This document shows positions 55,726-64,000 of a stretch of DNA of 64,000 nt, piece by piece (the first letter of the stretch is position 1; each line of letters opens with the position of its first letter). The DNA is taken from contig JAAGNR010000066.1 of the NCBI GenBank assembly GCA_010435995.1, positions 1-64,000 on the forward strand, in the 5' to 3' direction. The notes beneath the pieces were generated by a model. It ran no database searches. It was not told the origin of the DNA and saw only the letters and a list, made by a program, of their open reading frames with translations. This stretch comes from Ferrovum sp. (GTDB lineage: Bacteria; Pseudomonadota; Gammaproteobacteria; Burkholderiales; Ferrovaceae). The translations under genes and the position numbers were made by a program.

Positions 55726-56799
55726 TCACGTCCACTGCAGCAACACCGCTGCGGTCAAAAGAGAAAACCCCAGAAAGGGAAAGGAATACCGATGGAACTC
55801 CTTCCAGACCATGGGATCCTGCGCCATACGCAACGCAATCAGATTGGCCAATGAACCAATAAACAGACCGAATCCACCCGCATTCACTCCGTAAGCCAGC
55901 GCACGCATTGATCCTCCTGCGGACTCAAGAAACAACGTGGCGGGCACATTACTCATGACCTGCGACAGCAAGGCGGAAACGAACAGAGTGCGCAGAGGAC
56001 TAGGATGAGTTCCCATCAGGGTTAGTGGTGTCACAAAGGAGGAGAACTGAGAAACCGCCACAAAGAACAATGAAAATGTGAGCAATAATCCCCAATCTAG
56101 AGTTCGCCATAAAGTCCGGTAAACCGCCCCCAAGCCCATCGTCAGCAAGCACGCCAACCACGGATAGCCTTCATCCACCAATATCAGAAAGGGGAAATAT
56201 AACCATACACTGATCCAGAACATACGTCGATCTGGGAGAGCAGAGGGATCCTCCAGATGAACCGTTACAGCCTGTGCTGGAAACCGCCACCAGGTCAGCA
56301 GCAATAAACCCACCAACAAAATCAGCCCCCATGGAGCCATGAGACCAAAAAATTGCAAAAAAGGCTCGTGAGATCGCTGCCACAAAAAGATGTTCTGAGG
56401 ATTACCTATCGGCGAGAGCAGCGACCCGACATTCACTGCCAGAGTGATGAAAACAACGAACGATCGCCAAGGCAAATGAGCCTGCTGGCGTACAGCCAGA
56501 ACCAGGGGAATGACCACAAACAGAGTGATATCGTTGGTAAGAAGGGTGGAGAGAAGGACCGAGATGACGATCATGAACAAGGCCAGAACTCGTTCCTGCT
56601 GCAAGTGATTTAGGATATGACGCCCAATCCAGGGAAGAGTTTGACTCTGTTGAATGCCTTGTGTCAGCATCATCAGGCCACCTAAAACCATCAGCGTCGG
56701 AAGGTGGATGCTCTGCACAGCAGGAATAAACGCGCGGGGATGCAGACATCCCTGCACTCCTATCAATAGCGCCAAAACCCATAAAACGGGGTCTTTCAA
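55726..56799 (-). CDS. ArsB/CitMHS-like (SLC13/IT superfamily) anion permease
   Basis: Multi-TM; LTNDITLFVVIPLVLAV and GSLLSPIGNPQNIFLW motifs. Confidence 0.82.
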   Translation of the reverse strand: MKDPVLWVLALLIGVQGCLHPRAFIPAVQSIHLPTLMVLGGLMMLTQGIQQSQTLPWIGRHILNHLQQERVLALFMIVISVLLSTLLTNDITLFVVIPLVLAVRQQAHLPWRSFVVFITLAVNVGSLLSPIGNPQNIFLWQRSHEPFLQFFGLMAPWGLILLVGLLLLTWWRFPAQAVTVHLEDPSALPDRRMFWISVWLYFPFLILVDEGYPWLACLLTMGLGAVYRTLWRTLDWGLLLTFSLFFVAVSQFSSFVTPLTLMGTHPSPLRTLFVSALLSQVMSNVPATLFLESAGGSMRALAYGVNAGGFGLFIGSLANLIALRMAQDPMVWKEFHRYSFPFLGFSLLTAAVLLQWT

Positions 56800-57302
56800 G
56801 CACGCATTCCAGCACCAGGAGCCATGGATCGATGCCGAGGCATACTCACCTCAGTATGGGAATCTCGCAGAAATTGGCCGCAAAAGCAATTGGAGTTGAG
56901 CGCCAATTCGGCAAAATTTGCCTGATCCCGCTCATCCAGTTGGTCCCCCCAAAGGAATACCGCTGCCCCATGGGGATGATTCAGCGCTTGGCGTACCGCC
57001 CAATATTTTCCTTCACGCGAGTGGGCGGGAACAATCACCACACGGGAATCGGACAATCGTGGAAATAAACCGAATAATGTGCGAATTTCATAGGGAGGAG
57101 CGATCAGATAGACCCATTGTCGCCGTTCAGTCCATGCCTGCATAGCCGTAATCCACGGAGAGAGCTCAGTCACGCTACCGGTACTGGGTAAAATATGTAG
57201 CCCAGGCGCTGTAGAAGGCATATCGGTATCACGTTGATTTTGGCGCTTGCCCCTCTCATGCCCCCAGGAACGAACACCCAGTCCTGCCATCAATGTCCAC
57301 AT
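56796..57302 (-). CDS. sulA: SulA-like SOS cell-division inhibitor (start uncertain)
   Basis: RRQWVYLIAPPYEIRTLFGLFPRLSDSRVVIVPAHSREGKYWAVRQALNHPHGAAVFLWGDQLDERDQANFAELA; directly downstream of lexA as in pseudomonads. Confidence 0.7.
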   Translation of the reverse strand: MWTLMAGLGVRSWGHERGKRQNQRDTDMPSTAPGLHILPSTGSVTELSPWITAMQAWTERRQWVYLIAPPYEIRTLFGLFPRLSDSRVVIVPAHSREGKYWAVRQALNHPHGAAVFLWGDQLDERDQANFAELALNSNCFCGQFLRDSHTEVSMPRHRSMAPGAGMRA

Positions 57303-57317
57303 AGCTCTCTTCCTTTG

Positions 57318-57929
57318 TTACTGCCCTGAGGCACGAATCAACCCGACCATACACCCTTCGATATGCAAGGTGCGCACTGTCAAATCTACGCAAATCACCG
57401 GAAAATCCGGATTTTCCGGGCGCAATTCCACTGAGTGTCCTGCCTGATAAAATCGTTTGACAGTCACCTCTTCATCCAGTCGGGCTACGACGATTTGCCC
57501 GTTTCTTGCAACGGGAGTTTGATGCACGGCAAGCAGATCTCCGTCAAGTATTCCCGCATTGCGCATACTCTCGCCTTTGACCCGCAGCAGATAATCCGCA
57601 GATGGACGAAACATGGCAGGATCTACCGAATAGCGTGACTCCACATTTTCTTGGGCCAGAATGGGCTGCCCAGCGGCAACCTGTCCCACCAATGGTAAAC
57701 CCAGTGACTCTACCACCACCTCCAACAAACGGATTCCGCGCGAGGCCCCGGCAACCAACTCAATGGCTCCCTTGCGTGCAAGGGCTCGAAGATGCGTTTC
57801 TGCGGCATTGGGGGAGCGAAACCCCATAGCCTGGCACAATGCCATTCGAGTTGGCGGCATCCCCGTGGACACCATATAATTCCTGATCCATGCAAGAATC
57901 TCTTGCTGCCGCGAGGTCAAAGCATCCAT
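57318..57929 (-). CDS. lexA: LexA repressor
   Basis: [56 protein letters not shown]24 [20 protein letters not shown]. Confidence 0.96.
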   Translation of the reverse strand: MDALTSRQQEILAWIRNYMVSTGMPPTRMALCQAMGFRSPNAAETHLRALARKGAIELVAGASRGIRLLEVVVESLGLPLVGQVAAGQPILAQENVESRYSVDPAMFRPSADYLLRVKGESMRNAGILDGDLLAVHQTPVARNGQIVVARLDEEVTVKRFYQAGHSVELRPENPDFPVICVDLTVRTLHIEGCMVGLIRASGQ

Positions 57930-57958
57930 GTGTCAGCCCCCATTCCTTGATCTATTAG

Positions 57959-57974
57959 CTGTAATTATATACAG
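57959..57974. promoter_or_regulatory. LexA SOS box
   Basis: CTGTAATTATATACAG, perfect CTGT-N8-ACAG, 30 bp upstream of lexA. Confidence 0.88.
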
Positions 57975-58022
57975 TATTTGTCTGAATGCAACCCCCCATC
58001 ATCCATAATTTCCAGGACGCCC

Positions 58023-58808
58023 ATGCCTACCCAGCCACTGCCTCACCCCGCTCTTTTTCTCGGTCATGGCACCCCTATGCATGCCATTGCTCCTGGACCA
58101 GTCGCCATGCACTGGCGTGAAATGGGTAAAAGTTTGCCCCGTCCGTCGGCTATCGTCGTCATATCTGCCCATTGGACATTATCCCACTGCGCCGTCACAG
58201 CCATGTCCCAACCGCGTACCATTCATGATTTTGGCGGTTTTCCCCGCGCCCTCTATCAGATCCAATACCCCTGCCCCGGCCAACCGGATTTGGCTCGCAG
58301 AATCGCTGATCTGCTTCACCCCCTCCCCCTCGAGCAAGATATGTCCTGGGGATTGGATCATGGTGCTTGGGCCGTCCTTAAGCACCTCTACCCAGCAGCA
58401 GATATCCCGGTGATTGAAGTCGCTCTAGATCTCACCCAACCCCCCATTTTTCATTACGAGTTGGGACAACGACTGGCTCACTTACGCAGTGAGCAAATCC
58501 TCCTGCTGGGCAGCGGCAACATCGTCCATCATCTGGGCGCTGTGCGTTGGGAAGCGGATGCGCCAGCTCACCCCTGGGCTCAGTTCTTTGATAATTGGGT
58601 CGTGGAAAAAATTCGCGCAGAAGATCATGGCGCACTATTGAACTGGGAAAACTGGCCAGAAGCCGCGCATCTCGCCGTCCCCACACCAGAACATTTCCTG
58701 CCATTGCTGGTTATTCTGGGTTCAAAAACACCCGCAGATGACGTTAGTTTTCCTTGGCGCGGCATTGAAATGAGCGCCATCAGCATGACCAGCGTCCAAC
58801 TGGGATAG
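58023..58808 (+). CDS. 4,5-DOPA extradiol dioxygenase-like (LigB superfamily, YgiD type)
   Basis: PHPALFLGHGTPMHAI, ISAHWTLSHCAVTAMSQPRTIHDFGGFPRALYQIQYPCPG, WGLDHGAWAVLKHLYP. Confidence 0.92.
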   Translation: MPTQPLPHPALFLGHGTPMHAIAPGPVAMHWREMGKSLPRPSAIVVISAHWTLSHCAVTAMSQPRTIHDFGGFPRALYQIQYPCPGQPDLARRIADLLHPLPLEQDMSWGLDHGAWAVLKHLYPAADIPVIEVALDLTQPPIFHYELGQRLAHLRSEQILLLGSGNIVHHLGAVRWEADAPAHPWAQFFDNWVVEKIRAEDHGALLNWENWPEAAHLAVPTPEHFLPLLVILGSKTPADDVSFPWRGIEMSAISMTSVQLG

Positions 58809-58827
58809 TCGTATCACACGCTCATAT

Positions 58828-60558
58828 TCAAACAACCGGATGCTGAGGCGGTGATGATGCACTGTCGATAACGGACAGCGCCTGATGCAACGTTGAGAAA
58901 ATATGTTCCGCTCCGATCACGGCGGTAATACCGTGCCGATCCAGATCGGAACGCAAGAACGCATTGACTCGCGCAAAGAGTACATTGATTCCGGAATTCG
59001 CCAAGTCCTCGCATAACTCACTGACGGAACGGGCTGCGGAATAGTCCATATCCGTGATGGCTCCTGCCTCGATCACCAGCCAGCGCACCGGATGAGGCGC
59101 TTGGTTCAGCAAAAGCCGCACTTCATCAACAAAAAAATGATCGTTAGCATAAAACAGGTCCGCATCAAAACGATAGACGACCAACCCTGGAGCGGTCTCG
59201 ACCCCAGGTTTTGCTTCAATCGATTGCCATTGTCCAGTTTCATTCTTGGTCATCACCATGGTGTGAGGTTGATAGCTATGGCGCACATGCCGTAACAGCG
59301 ATAAAACAATGGCCAGCAAAATCCCGTCCTCGACACCAATCAATACCACCATGGCAGCAGTCACCAGCGCCAAGATGAATTCCCCCGGACTTTCGCGTCG
59401 TATGGTGTCAAGACTCTTAACATTGATCAACCCAAGGGCAATAGTAAAAACCAGACTGCTCAACACACAATGGGGCAAATATTGCAATGCACTACTCAAA
59501 AATAGTAATACGCCCATAACCACTGCGGCAAAAATCAGCTGAGAAACTTGGCTGCGCGCACCGGCCATATCCGCCATGGCCGTTTGAGTCGGACTCCCGT
59601 TCACGACAAATGCTCCTGTCAAACCTGCAGCAGCGTTGGCCACCGCCAATCCGAGAATGTCTGAGTTTTCATCGAACGTTTCATGATAACGCTGAGCATA
59701 GGCACGACTGGTGGCCGCACTTTGCGCCAATATCATCACCACACAAGATGCTGCAACAGGGACGAGATCCAGAGCTTCCTGCCACCCGACTTGAGGCCAA
59801 CCAAAGGAGGGGAGCCCCCCCAAAACGGGCCCCAGAACGGCGATGCCATGACTCGAGAAATGCAGAAAATAACTCGCCGCCACACCCCCCACTACCAAAA
59901 AAAATGGCATAGGAAATCGGGGCCAAAAGTGTTTAGCGCAGAGAATCCCCGTCACCACCATCAATGAAATCGACAGGGTAGGAATATGGATCTGCGGCAG
60001 GTGAGAGATGAGATGGAGGAATTGATATACGGTGCGTGATGAACCGAATGCCATCCCCGTCATGTCGCCCGTCATGGCCACTGCAACCTGGACTCCGACT
60101 CCCGCCAAAAATCCTACCAATACGGTGCGCGAAAGAAAATCCGCCAAAAAACCAAATTTAAAGATACGGGCAAGAAATAAAAAACCGGCAGTGACAATGG
60201 CCACCATCCCAGCAAGGGCAATATAGGCCGCGCTCGACGCAGGAGCAAGGGATGAGAGGCGAGTGGCCAGAATGGTGGCCGTGGCAGAATCGGCCGCCAC
60301 CACCAGATGACGGGAAGCCCCGAAAATGGCGAATACGACCACGGGCAGAAATACCGAATACAACCCCGTGACTGCCGGCATTCCGGCAATACGCGCGTAA
60401 CCCAGCACCTGAGGGATATTCATCGATGCCAGGATCACACCCGCCACAGAATCACGCCACACAGTCCCGCGACTGAACGGTAGAATTCCCGAGAACAAAT
60501 GAATTCGCGTGAGCAACAGCCAGGATTTTATTTTACCCATCAACATGGTCGCCTGCAC
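58828..60558 (-). CDS. SulP-family anion transporter with C-terminal STAS domain
   Basis: VAGVILASMNIPQVLGYARIAGMPAVTGLYSVFLP...; STAS WLVIEAGAITDMDYSAARSV. Confidence 0.92.
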   Translation of the reverse strand: MQATMLMGKIKSWLLLTRIHLFSGILPFSRGTVWRDSVAGVILASMNIPQVLGYARIAGMPAVTGLYSVFLPVVVFAIFGASRHLVVAADSATATILATRLSSLAPASSAAYIALAGMVAIVTAGFLFLARIFKFGFLADFLSRTVLVGFLAGVGVQVAVAMTGDMTGMAFGSSRTVYQFLHLISHLPQIHIPTLSISLMVVTGILCAKHFWPRFPMPFFLVVGGVAASYFLHFSSHGIAVLGPVLGGLPSFGWPQVGWQEALDLVPVAASCVVMILAQSAATSRAYAQRYHETFDENSDILGLAVANAAAGLTGAFVVNGSPTQTAMADMAGARSQVSQLIFAAVVMGVLLFLSSALQYLPHCVLSSLVFTIALGLINVKSLDTIRRESPGEFILALVTAAMVVLIGVEDGILLAIVLSLLRHVRHSYQPHTMVMTKNETGQWQSIEAKPGVETAPGLVVYRFDADLFYANDHFFVDEVRLLLNQAPHPVRWLVIEAGAITDMDYSAARSVSELCEDLANSGINVLFARVNAFLRSDLDRHGITAVIGAEHIFSTLHQALSVIDSASSPPQHPVV

Positions 60559-60671
60559 AGAACATTCCCTTTTTCAAGAAAGGGTAACATGAATTTCCTC
60601 TACCTTTGTGGTATTGCAGATACACCTATCGATACACTGAGCCAGCGAATTGGCAAAGACGGTTGAAATGT

Positions 60672-62120
60672 TTAAAGTTTAGAATGCTGACTGGTATTAG
60701 CGACCAAAGGGGATCCGCCCAATGCCACGAATAGTCGAACAACATCCAAATAGCGCTGCAACTGTGCTTCTTCACATTTGAATTGCGCCTGGATCAGGGA
60801 TCGATGTGCTGTTTCCACTTCCAATCTGGAGGAATTTCCCGCGTTTTGACTTTGGCGGGTCAGGTCCAGGGAAGACTGGGCGATCTGTAGCATCAAGGTC
60901 GTGATCTTGAGCGTATCCTCGTCATTGGCCAAAGCCGTCAATGCATCGGCCACTTGGCTGAAGGCATGTACGACAGTTTGACGATATTCGGCGAGAGAGG
61001 CTTGATACCCATGAATCGCTTCCTGCTTTTCAGCGGCGAGTGTTCCGCCATCGAACAACGGCATGGATATTCCCCCAAGCAGCGCCCAGGCATTACCGGC
61101 ACCCAGGAATAGGTTTGAGGGGGTCAAGGCTTCCTGTAACATATTAGCCGTTAGGGTCAAGGCAGGATATTGATTGGCCATCGCCACACCCAAGGATGCG
61201 CTGGCGGCTTGCAAACCAGACTCGGCCGCCAGGATATCCGGCCGGCCATGAACCAGTGTCGTAGGCAAAGCCACCGGTAATAATGGGGGCAGAGTCAATT
61301 CCTCAAAACGTAACGTAGTAAGACTCCAGTCTGCCGGCGCTTTGCCCAATAACACCGAAAGCATGTGCAAATTCAAACTGGATTGCTGCTTGAGGGGGGG
61401 AATGAGCTGGCGATCCTGCGCCAAGCTTGCCTGAGCATTCAGAATATCGCTTTGAGTAGCCGCCCCGACGAGGACTGCCGATTGAATCATGTCCAAGTTT
61501 TTTTCATCGGACTCCACCAGTCCCTGGACCGTGACCAACTCGGACTTCACTGCGGCAAGTTGAATCGCCTGCGACACCACATTTCCAGTCAATTCCACAT
61601 ATAAAGCATCGAGCTCGTGTTTTTGATAAGCAGCCAACGCCTGTTGACGCTCGATTTGGTGTTTTCCCCCACCAAAAATGTCAGGGGTCCAACTCAGGGA
61701 AGGGCCCACTTCATAGTAGGTAAAAGGGGGAATCACGAAATTCGAGGGACCGAATAACGCCACGCCATACTTTTGTCGGCCTGCCAAGGCATTCAGCGAC
61801 ATCTGGGGCATCAGGCTTCCCTGCTGTGCATCAACCGCGGCTTCAGCCTGAGACAGAGTTTCGCGCGCCGCTTTCAGATCATAATTATCTCCAACGGCAT
61901 GCTGAATTAAGTTATTCAATGCCACCGAAGAAAATATGGTCCACCACTCCGCGTCCATAGGTTTCCCCAAGGCAATATTGGACGCCGATTCGCGGGTTTC
62001 CTGGGGCGCAGTATAGTGATCCGCAGCACTCTGCGTGGGAGGGACGTAGTCCGGACCAACCGCACAGGCTGACAGTAACAGGGGCATCATAAGCTGCCAT
62101 GCACGGTTATAAAAAGTCAT
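60672..62120 (-). CDS. NodT/TolC-type efflux outer-membrane factor
   Basis: Lipobox LLLSACAVGPDYVPPT; RPDILAAESGLQAASASLGVAMANQYPALTLTA. Confidence 0.93.
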   Translation of the reverse strand: MTFYNRAWQLMMPLLLSACAVGPDYVPPTQSAADHYTAPQETRESASNIALGKPMDAEWWTIFSSVALNNLIQHAVGDNYDLKAARETLSQAEAAVDAQQGSLMPQMSLNALAGRQKYGVALFGPSNFVIPPFTYYEVGPSLSWTPDIFGGGKHQIERQQALAAYQKHELDALYVELTGNVVSQAIQLAAVKSELVTVQGLVESDEKNLDMIQSAVLVGAATQSDILNAQASLAQDRQLIPPLKQQSSLNLHMLSVLLGKAPADWSLTTLRFEELTLPPLLPVALPTTLVHGRPDILAAESGLQAASASLGVAMANQYPALTLTANMLQEALTPSNLFLGAGNAWALLGGISMPLFDGGTLAAEKQEAIHGYQASLAEYRQTVVHAFSQVADALTALANDEDTLKITTLMLQIAQSSLDLTRQSQNAGNSSRLEVETAHRSLIQAQFKCEEAQLQRYLDVVRLFVALGGSPLVANTSQHSKL

Positions 62121-62122
62121 GA

Positions 62123-63655
62123 TTAGTCCATGAGTGCGGGTTCTGGACCCTTGGACGATTTTGGGGCGGGGCGCAACAGCAGCAGCAACGGAATTACCGC
62201 AAGGGTCACGATCATCATCAGTTGGTAGTCGTCATTGTACGCAATCATGGTGGCTTGGTGGGTGATGACCCCATTGAGCACCAGAGGACTGGAGACGTGG
62301 AGCAAATTCATGGATGAAGACTCCATAAATGGGGAATGCTGGGGGTACGGCGTGATGTGCTGCACCAAAGTGGCGTGGTTGATTTGAGTATTCCGGGTAA
62401 GAAGCGTCTGAACGATGGAAATGCCAATGGCACTACCAATATTCCGCAACAGATTAAAAAATGCCGTGCCCTCATTTCTAAGACTGGAAGGCAAGGAACT
62501 GAACGCCACGGTAGACAAGGGAACATAGGATAATCCAATCCCAAACCCTTGTATCAGTCCGGTGTAGATGATGGGGTTTTTGTCCATCAATAGGTCAAAA
62601 TGCGTCATTTGCCACAGGGAAATGACGGTCATTCCCAATCCTACGGCCATAATCAGTCGAACATCATATTTTCCAATCAACCGCCCCACCAACATCATGG
62701 CCAGCATGGTTCCCATCCCCCTGGGTGCAGTGACAAAACCGGTCAGCATGACGGGATAATTCATTTCATTCTGAAGCATGGGCGGAACCAAGGCCAACGT
62801 CGCGAACAGCACCACCCCAATCATGAAAATAAAAATATTGGATGTCAGAAAGTTTCGATCTTTGAACAAGGCAACACTGAGAAAAGGACGCTCTGCCGTG
62901 AGCGTATGGATCCAGAACAGATAGAAAGCCATGCTGGCCATCAGCGCATAGCCGATGATTTCCCCAGAACCAAACCAATCTTTCAGTTGGCCCCTGTCGA
63001 GAAATAACTGAAGCGCACCGATGCCTATGCTCAAGGTAAGAAATCCGAAAATATCAAAGGCCCCAGGAATTTTTTTGGTATTCGGCATGAAGCTTGCCAA
63101 CCCCAAATAGGCCAAGATGCCAATGGGGACATTGATATAGAAGACCCAACGCCAACTGTAGTGATCTGTGAGCCACCCTCCCAATGCCGGGCCCAAAATG
63201 GGACCCATGGTGACGCCTACTCCCCAGATGGCCATGGCTCGGCCATGGTTTTCACGAGGGTTGATGTCGAACAGAACGGCCTGAGACAAAGGAACCAGAG
63301 CAGCGCCGGCAATGCCTTGTAGAAATCGAAACAAGACGATTTCCGGTAGGGTAGTAGCAAGTCCGCACAGTGCTGAAGTCACAGTAAACCCCATGACAGA
63401 CAGCAAAAAAACCGGTTTTCGACCAAACCGCTGAGCCAACCACCCCGTGAGGGGAATCATGATGGCGGCAGCCACAATGTAGGAAGTCAGAACCCAGGCA
63501 ATTTCATCCTGGGAAGCGGATAGCGTTCCCTGCATTTTTGGCAAGGCCACATTGGCAATGGTGGAGTCAAGAGCCTGCATGATAGTGGCGGCCATCACGG
63601 AAATGGAAATCAGACCCCGATTGAGGGGGGCTGCTTCAGTGGTCATGACTGACAT
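62123..63655 (-). CDS. emrB: DHA2-family MFS multidrug transporter (EmrB/QacA type)
   Basis: MQALDSTIANVALPKMQGTLSASQDEIAWVLTSYIVAAAIMIPLTGWLAQRFGRK; WRWVFYINVPIGI. Confidence 0.93.
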   Translation of the reverse strand: MSVMTTEAAPLNRGLISISVMAATIMQALDSTIANVALPKMQGTLSASQDEIAWVLTSYIVAAAIMIPLTGWLAQRFGRKPVFLLSVMGFTVTSALCGLATTLPEIVLFRFLQGIAGAALVPLSQAVLFDINPRENHGRAMAIWGVGVTMGPILGPALGGWLTDHYSWRWVFYINVPIGILAYLGLASFMPNTKKIPGAFDIFGFLTLSIGIGALQLFLDRGQLKDWFGSGEIIGYALMASMAFYLFWIHTLTAERPFLSVALFKDRNFLTSNIFIFMIGVVLFATLALVPPMLQNEMNYPVMLTGFVTAPRGMGTMLAMMLVGRLIGKYDVRLIMAVGLGMTVISLWQMTHFDLLMDKNPIIYTGLIQGFGIGLSYVPLSTVAFSSLPSSLRNEGTAFFNLLRNIGSAIGISIVQTLLTRNTQINHATLVQHITPYPQHSPFMESSSMNLLHVSSPLVLNGVITHQATMIAYNDDYQLMMIVTLAVIPLLLLLRPAPKSSKGPEPALMD

Positions 63656-64000
63656 CCACCGTTACGGAAGCACTCAATCCAGACCGGAGCAAATGACTGG
63701 CATCGGCATCCTCGATCCGGATCCGGACTGGCAAACGTTGCACGACTTTAACCCAGTTGCCGGTGGCATTTTCGGGGGGCAACAGAGAGTAACTGGACCC
63801 TGTACCCGGGCTTAAACTTTGAACTCGACCATGAAATTTTTTCCCCGGATACGCATCGATTTCCACGCTACTGGGTTGCCCCGGATGCAAGCGAACCAAG
63901 TCGGTTTCCTTGACATTGGCTTCAACCCAAACATCTTGAGCAGATACCAAAGCAAATAGCGGAGCTCCTGGCGTGACATACTCTCCCGGTTGCAACAGCT
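63636..64000 (-). CDS. emrA: EmrA/HlyD-type membrane fusion protein (partial, runs off right edge)
   Basis: QPGEYVTPGAPLFALVSAQDVWVEANVKETDLVRLHPGQPSSVEIDAYPGKKFHGRVQSLSPGTG; overlaps emrB start. Confidence 0.9.
   Translation of the reverse strand, partial: LLQPGEYVTPGAPLFALVSAQDVWVEANVKETDLVRLHPGQPSSVEIDAYPGKKFHGRVQSLSPGTGSSYSLLPPENATGNWVKVVQRLPVRIRIEDADASHLLRSGLSASVTVDVSHDH

Noticed and set aside
60567-60584. CCCTTT-ttcaag-AAAGGG palindrome as a terminator
   Set aside because: Short AT-containing stem, no adequate T-tract after it on either strand, and it is immediately upstream of the SulP gene start.

Overview
This 64-kb proteobacterial window (beta/gamma-like by gene content; species not assigned) is mostly core genome. 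From left to right it holds: a secreted Gly/His-repeat protein, a Spy/CpxP-like protein and Dps; a TPR protein; a GGDEF/EAL protein; a TauE/SafE permease; an accessory operon, flhD-like / flhC-like / unknown (possible TraI N-domain relative) / TraD-like coupling ATPase / small membrane protein; dcd; mrp; metG-tadA-dnaE; pgl and zwf; an HDOD protein; recC-recB-recD; fdxA; trxA; rho; rpmE; a GT39-like protein; hrpA; pbpG; lutABC; an ABC exporter; truB-rbfA-infB-nusA-rimP; an M17 peptidase; thyA; a LuxR-type response regulator with a 7TMR-DISM-like histidine kinase; a Fur-box-preceded cupredoxin/OMP pair; lexA-sulA-permease with a perfect SOS palindrome; a DOPA-dioxygenase-like gene; a SulP transporter; and an emrA-emrB-nodT efflux operon. 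No rRNA, tRNA, CRISPR array, transposase or integrase was recognised. The most unusual locus is 5470-9250, where a FlhDC-type activator pair is translationally coupled to a conjugative coupling protein with no visible type IV secretion genes. It recalls SetCD/AcaCD-type control of SXT/IncC elements and is either an ICE remnant or an undescribed mobilisation module. No database searches were run; all family calls come from reading the translations.
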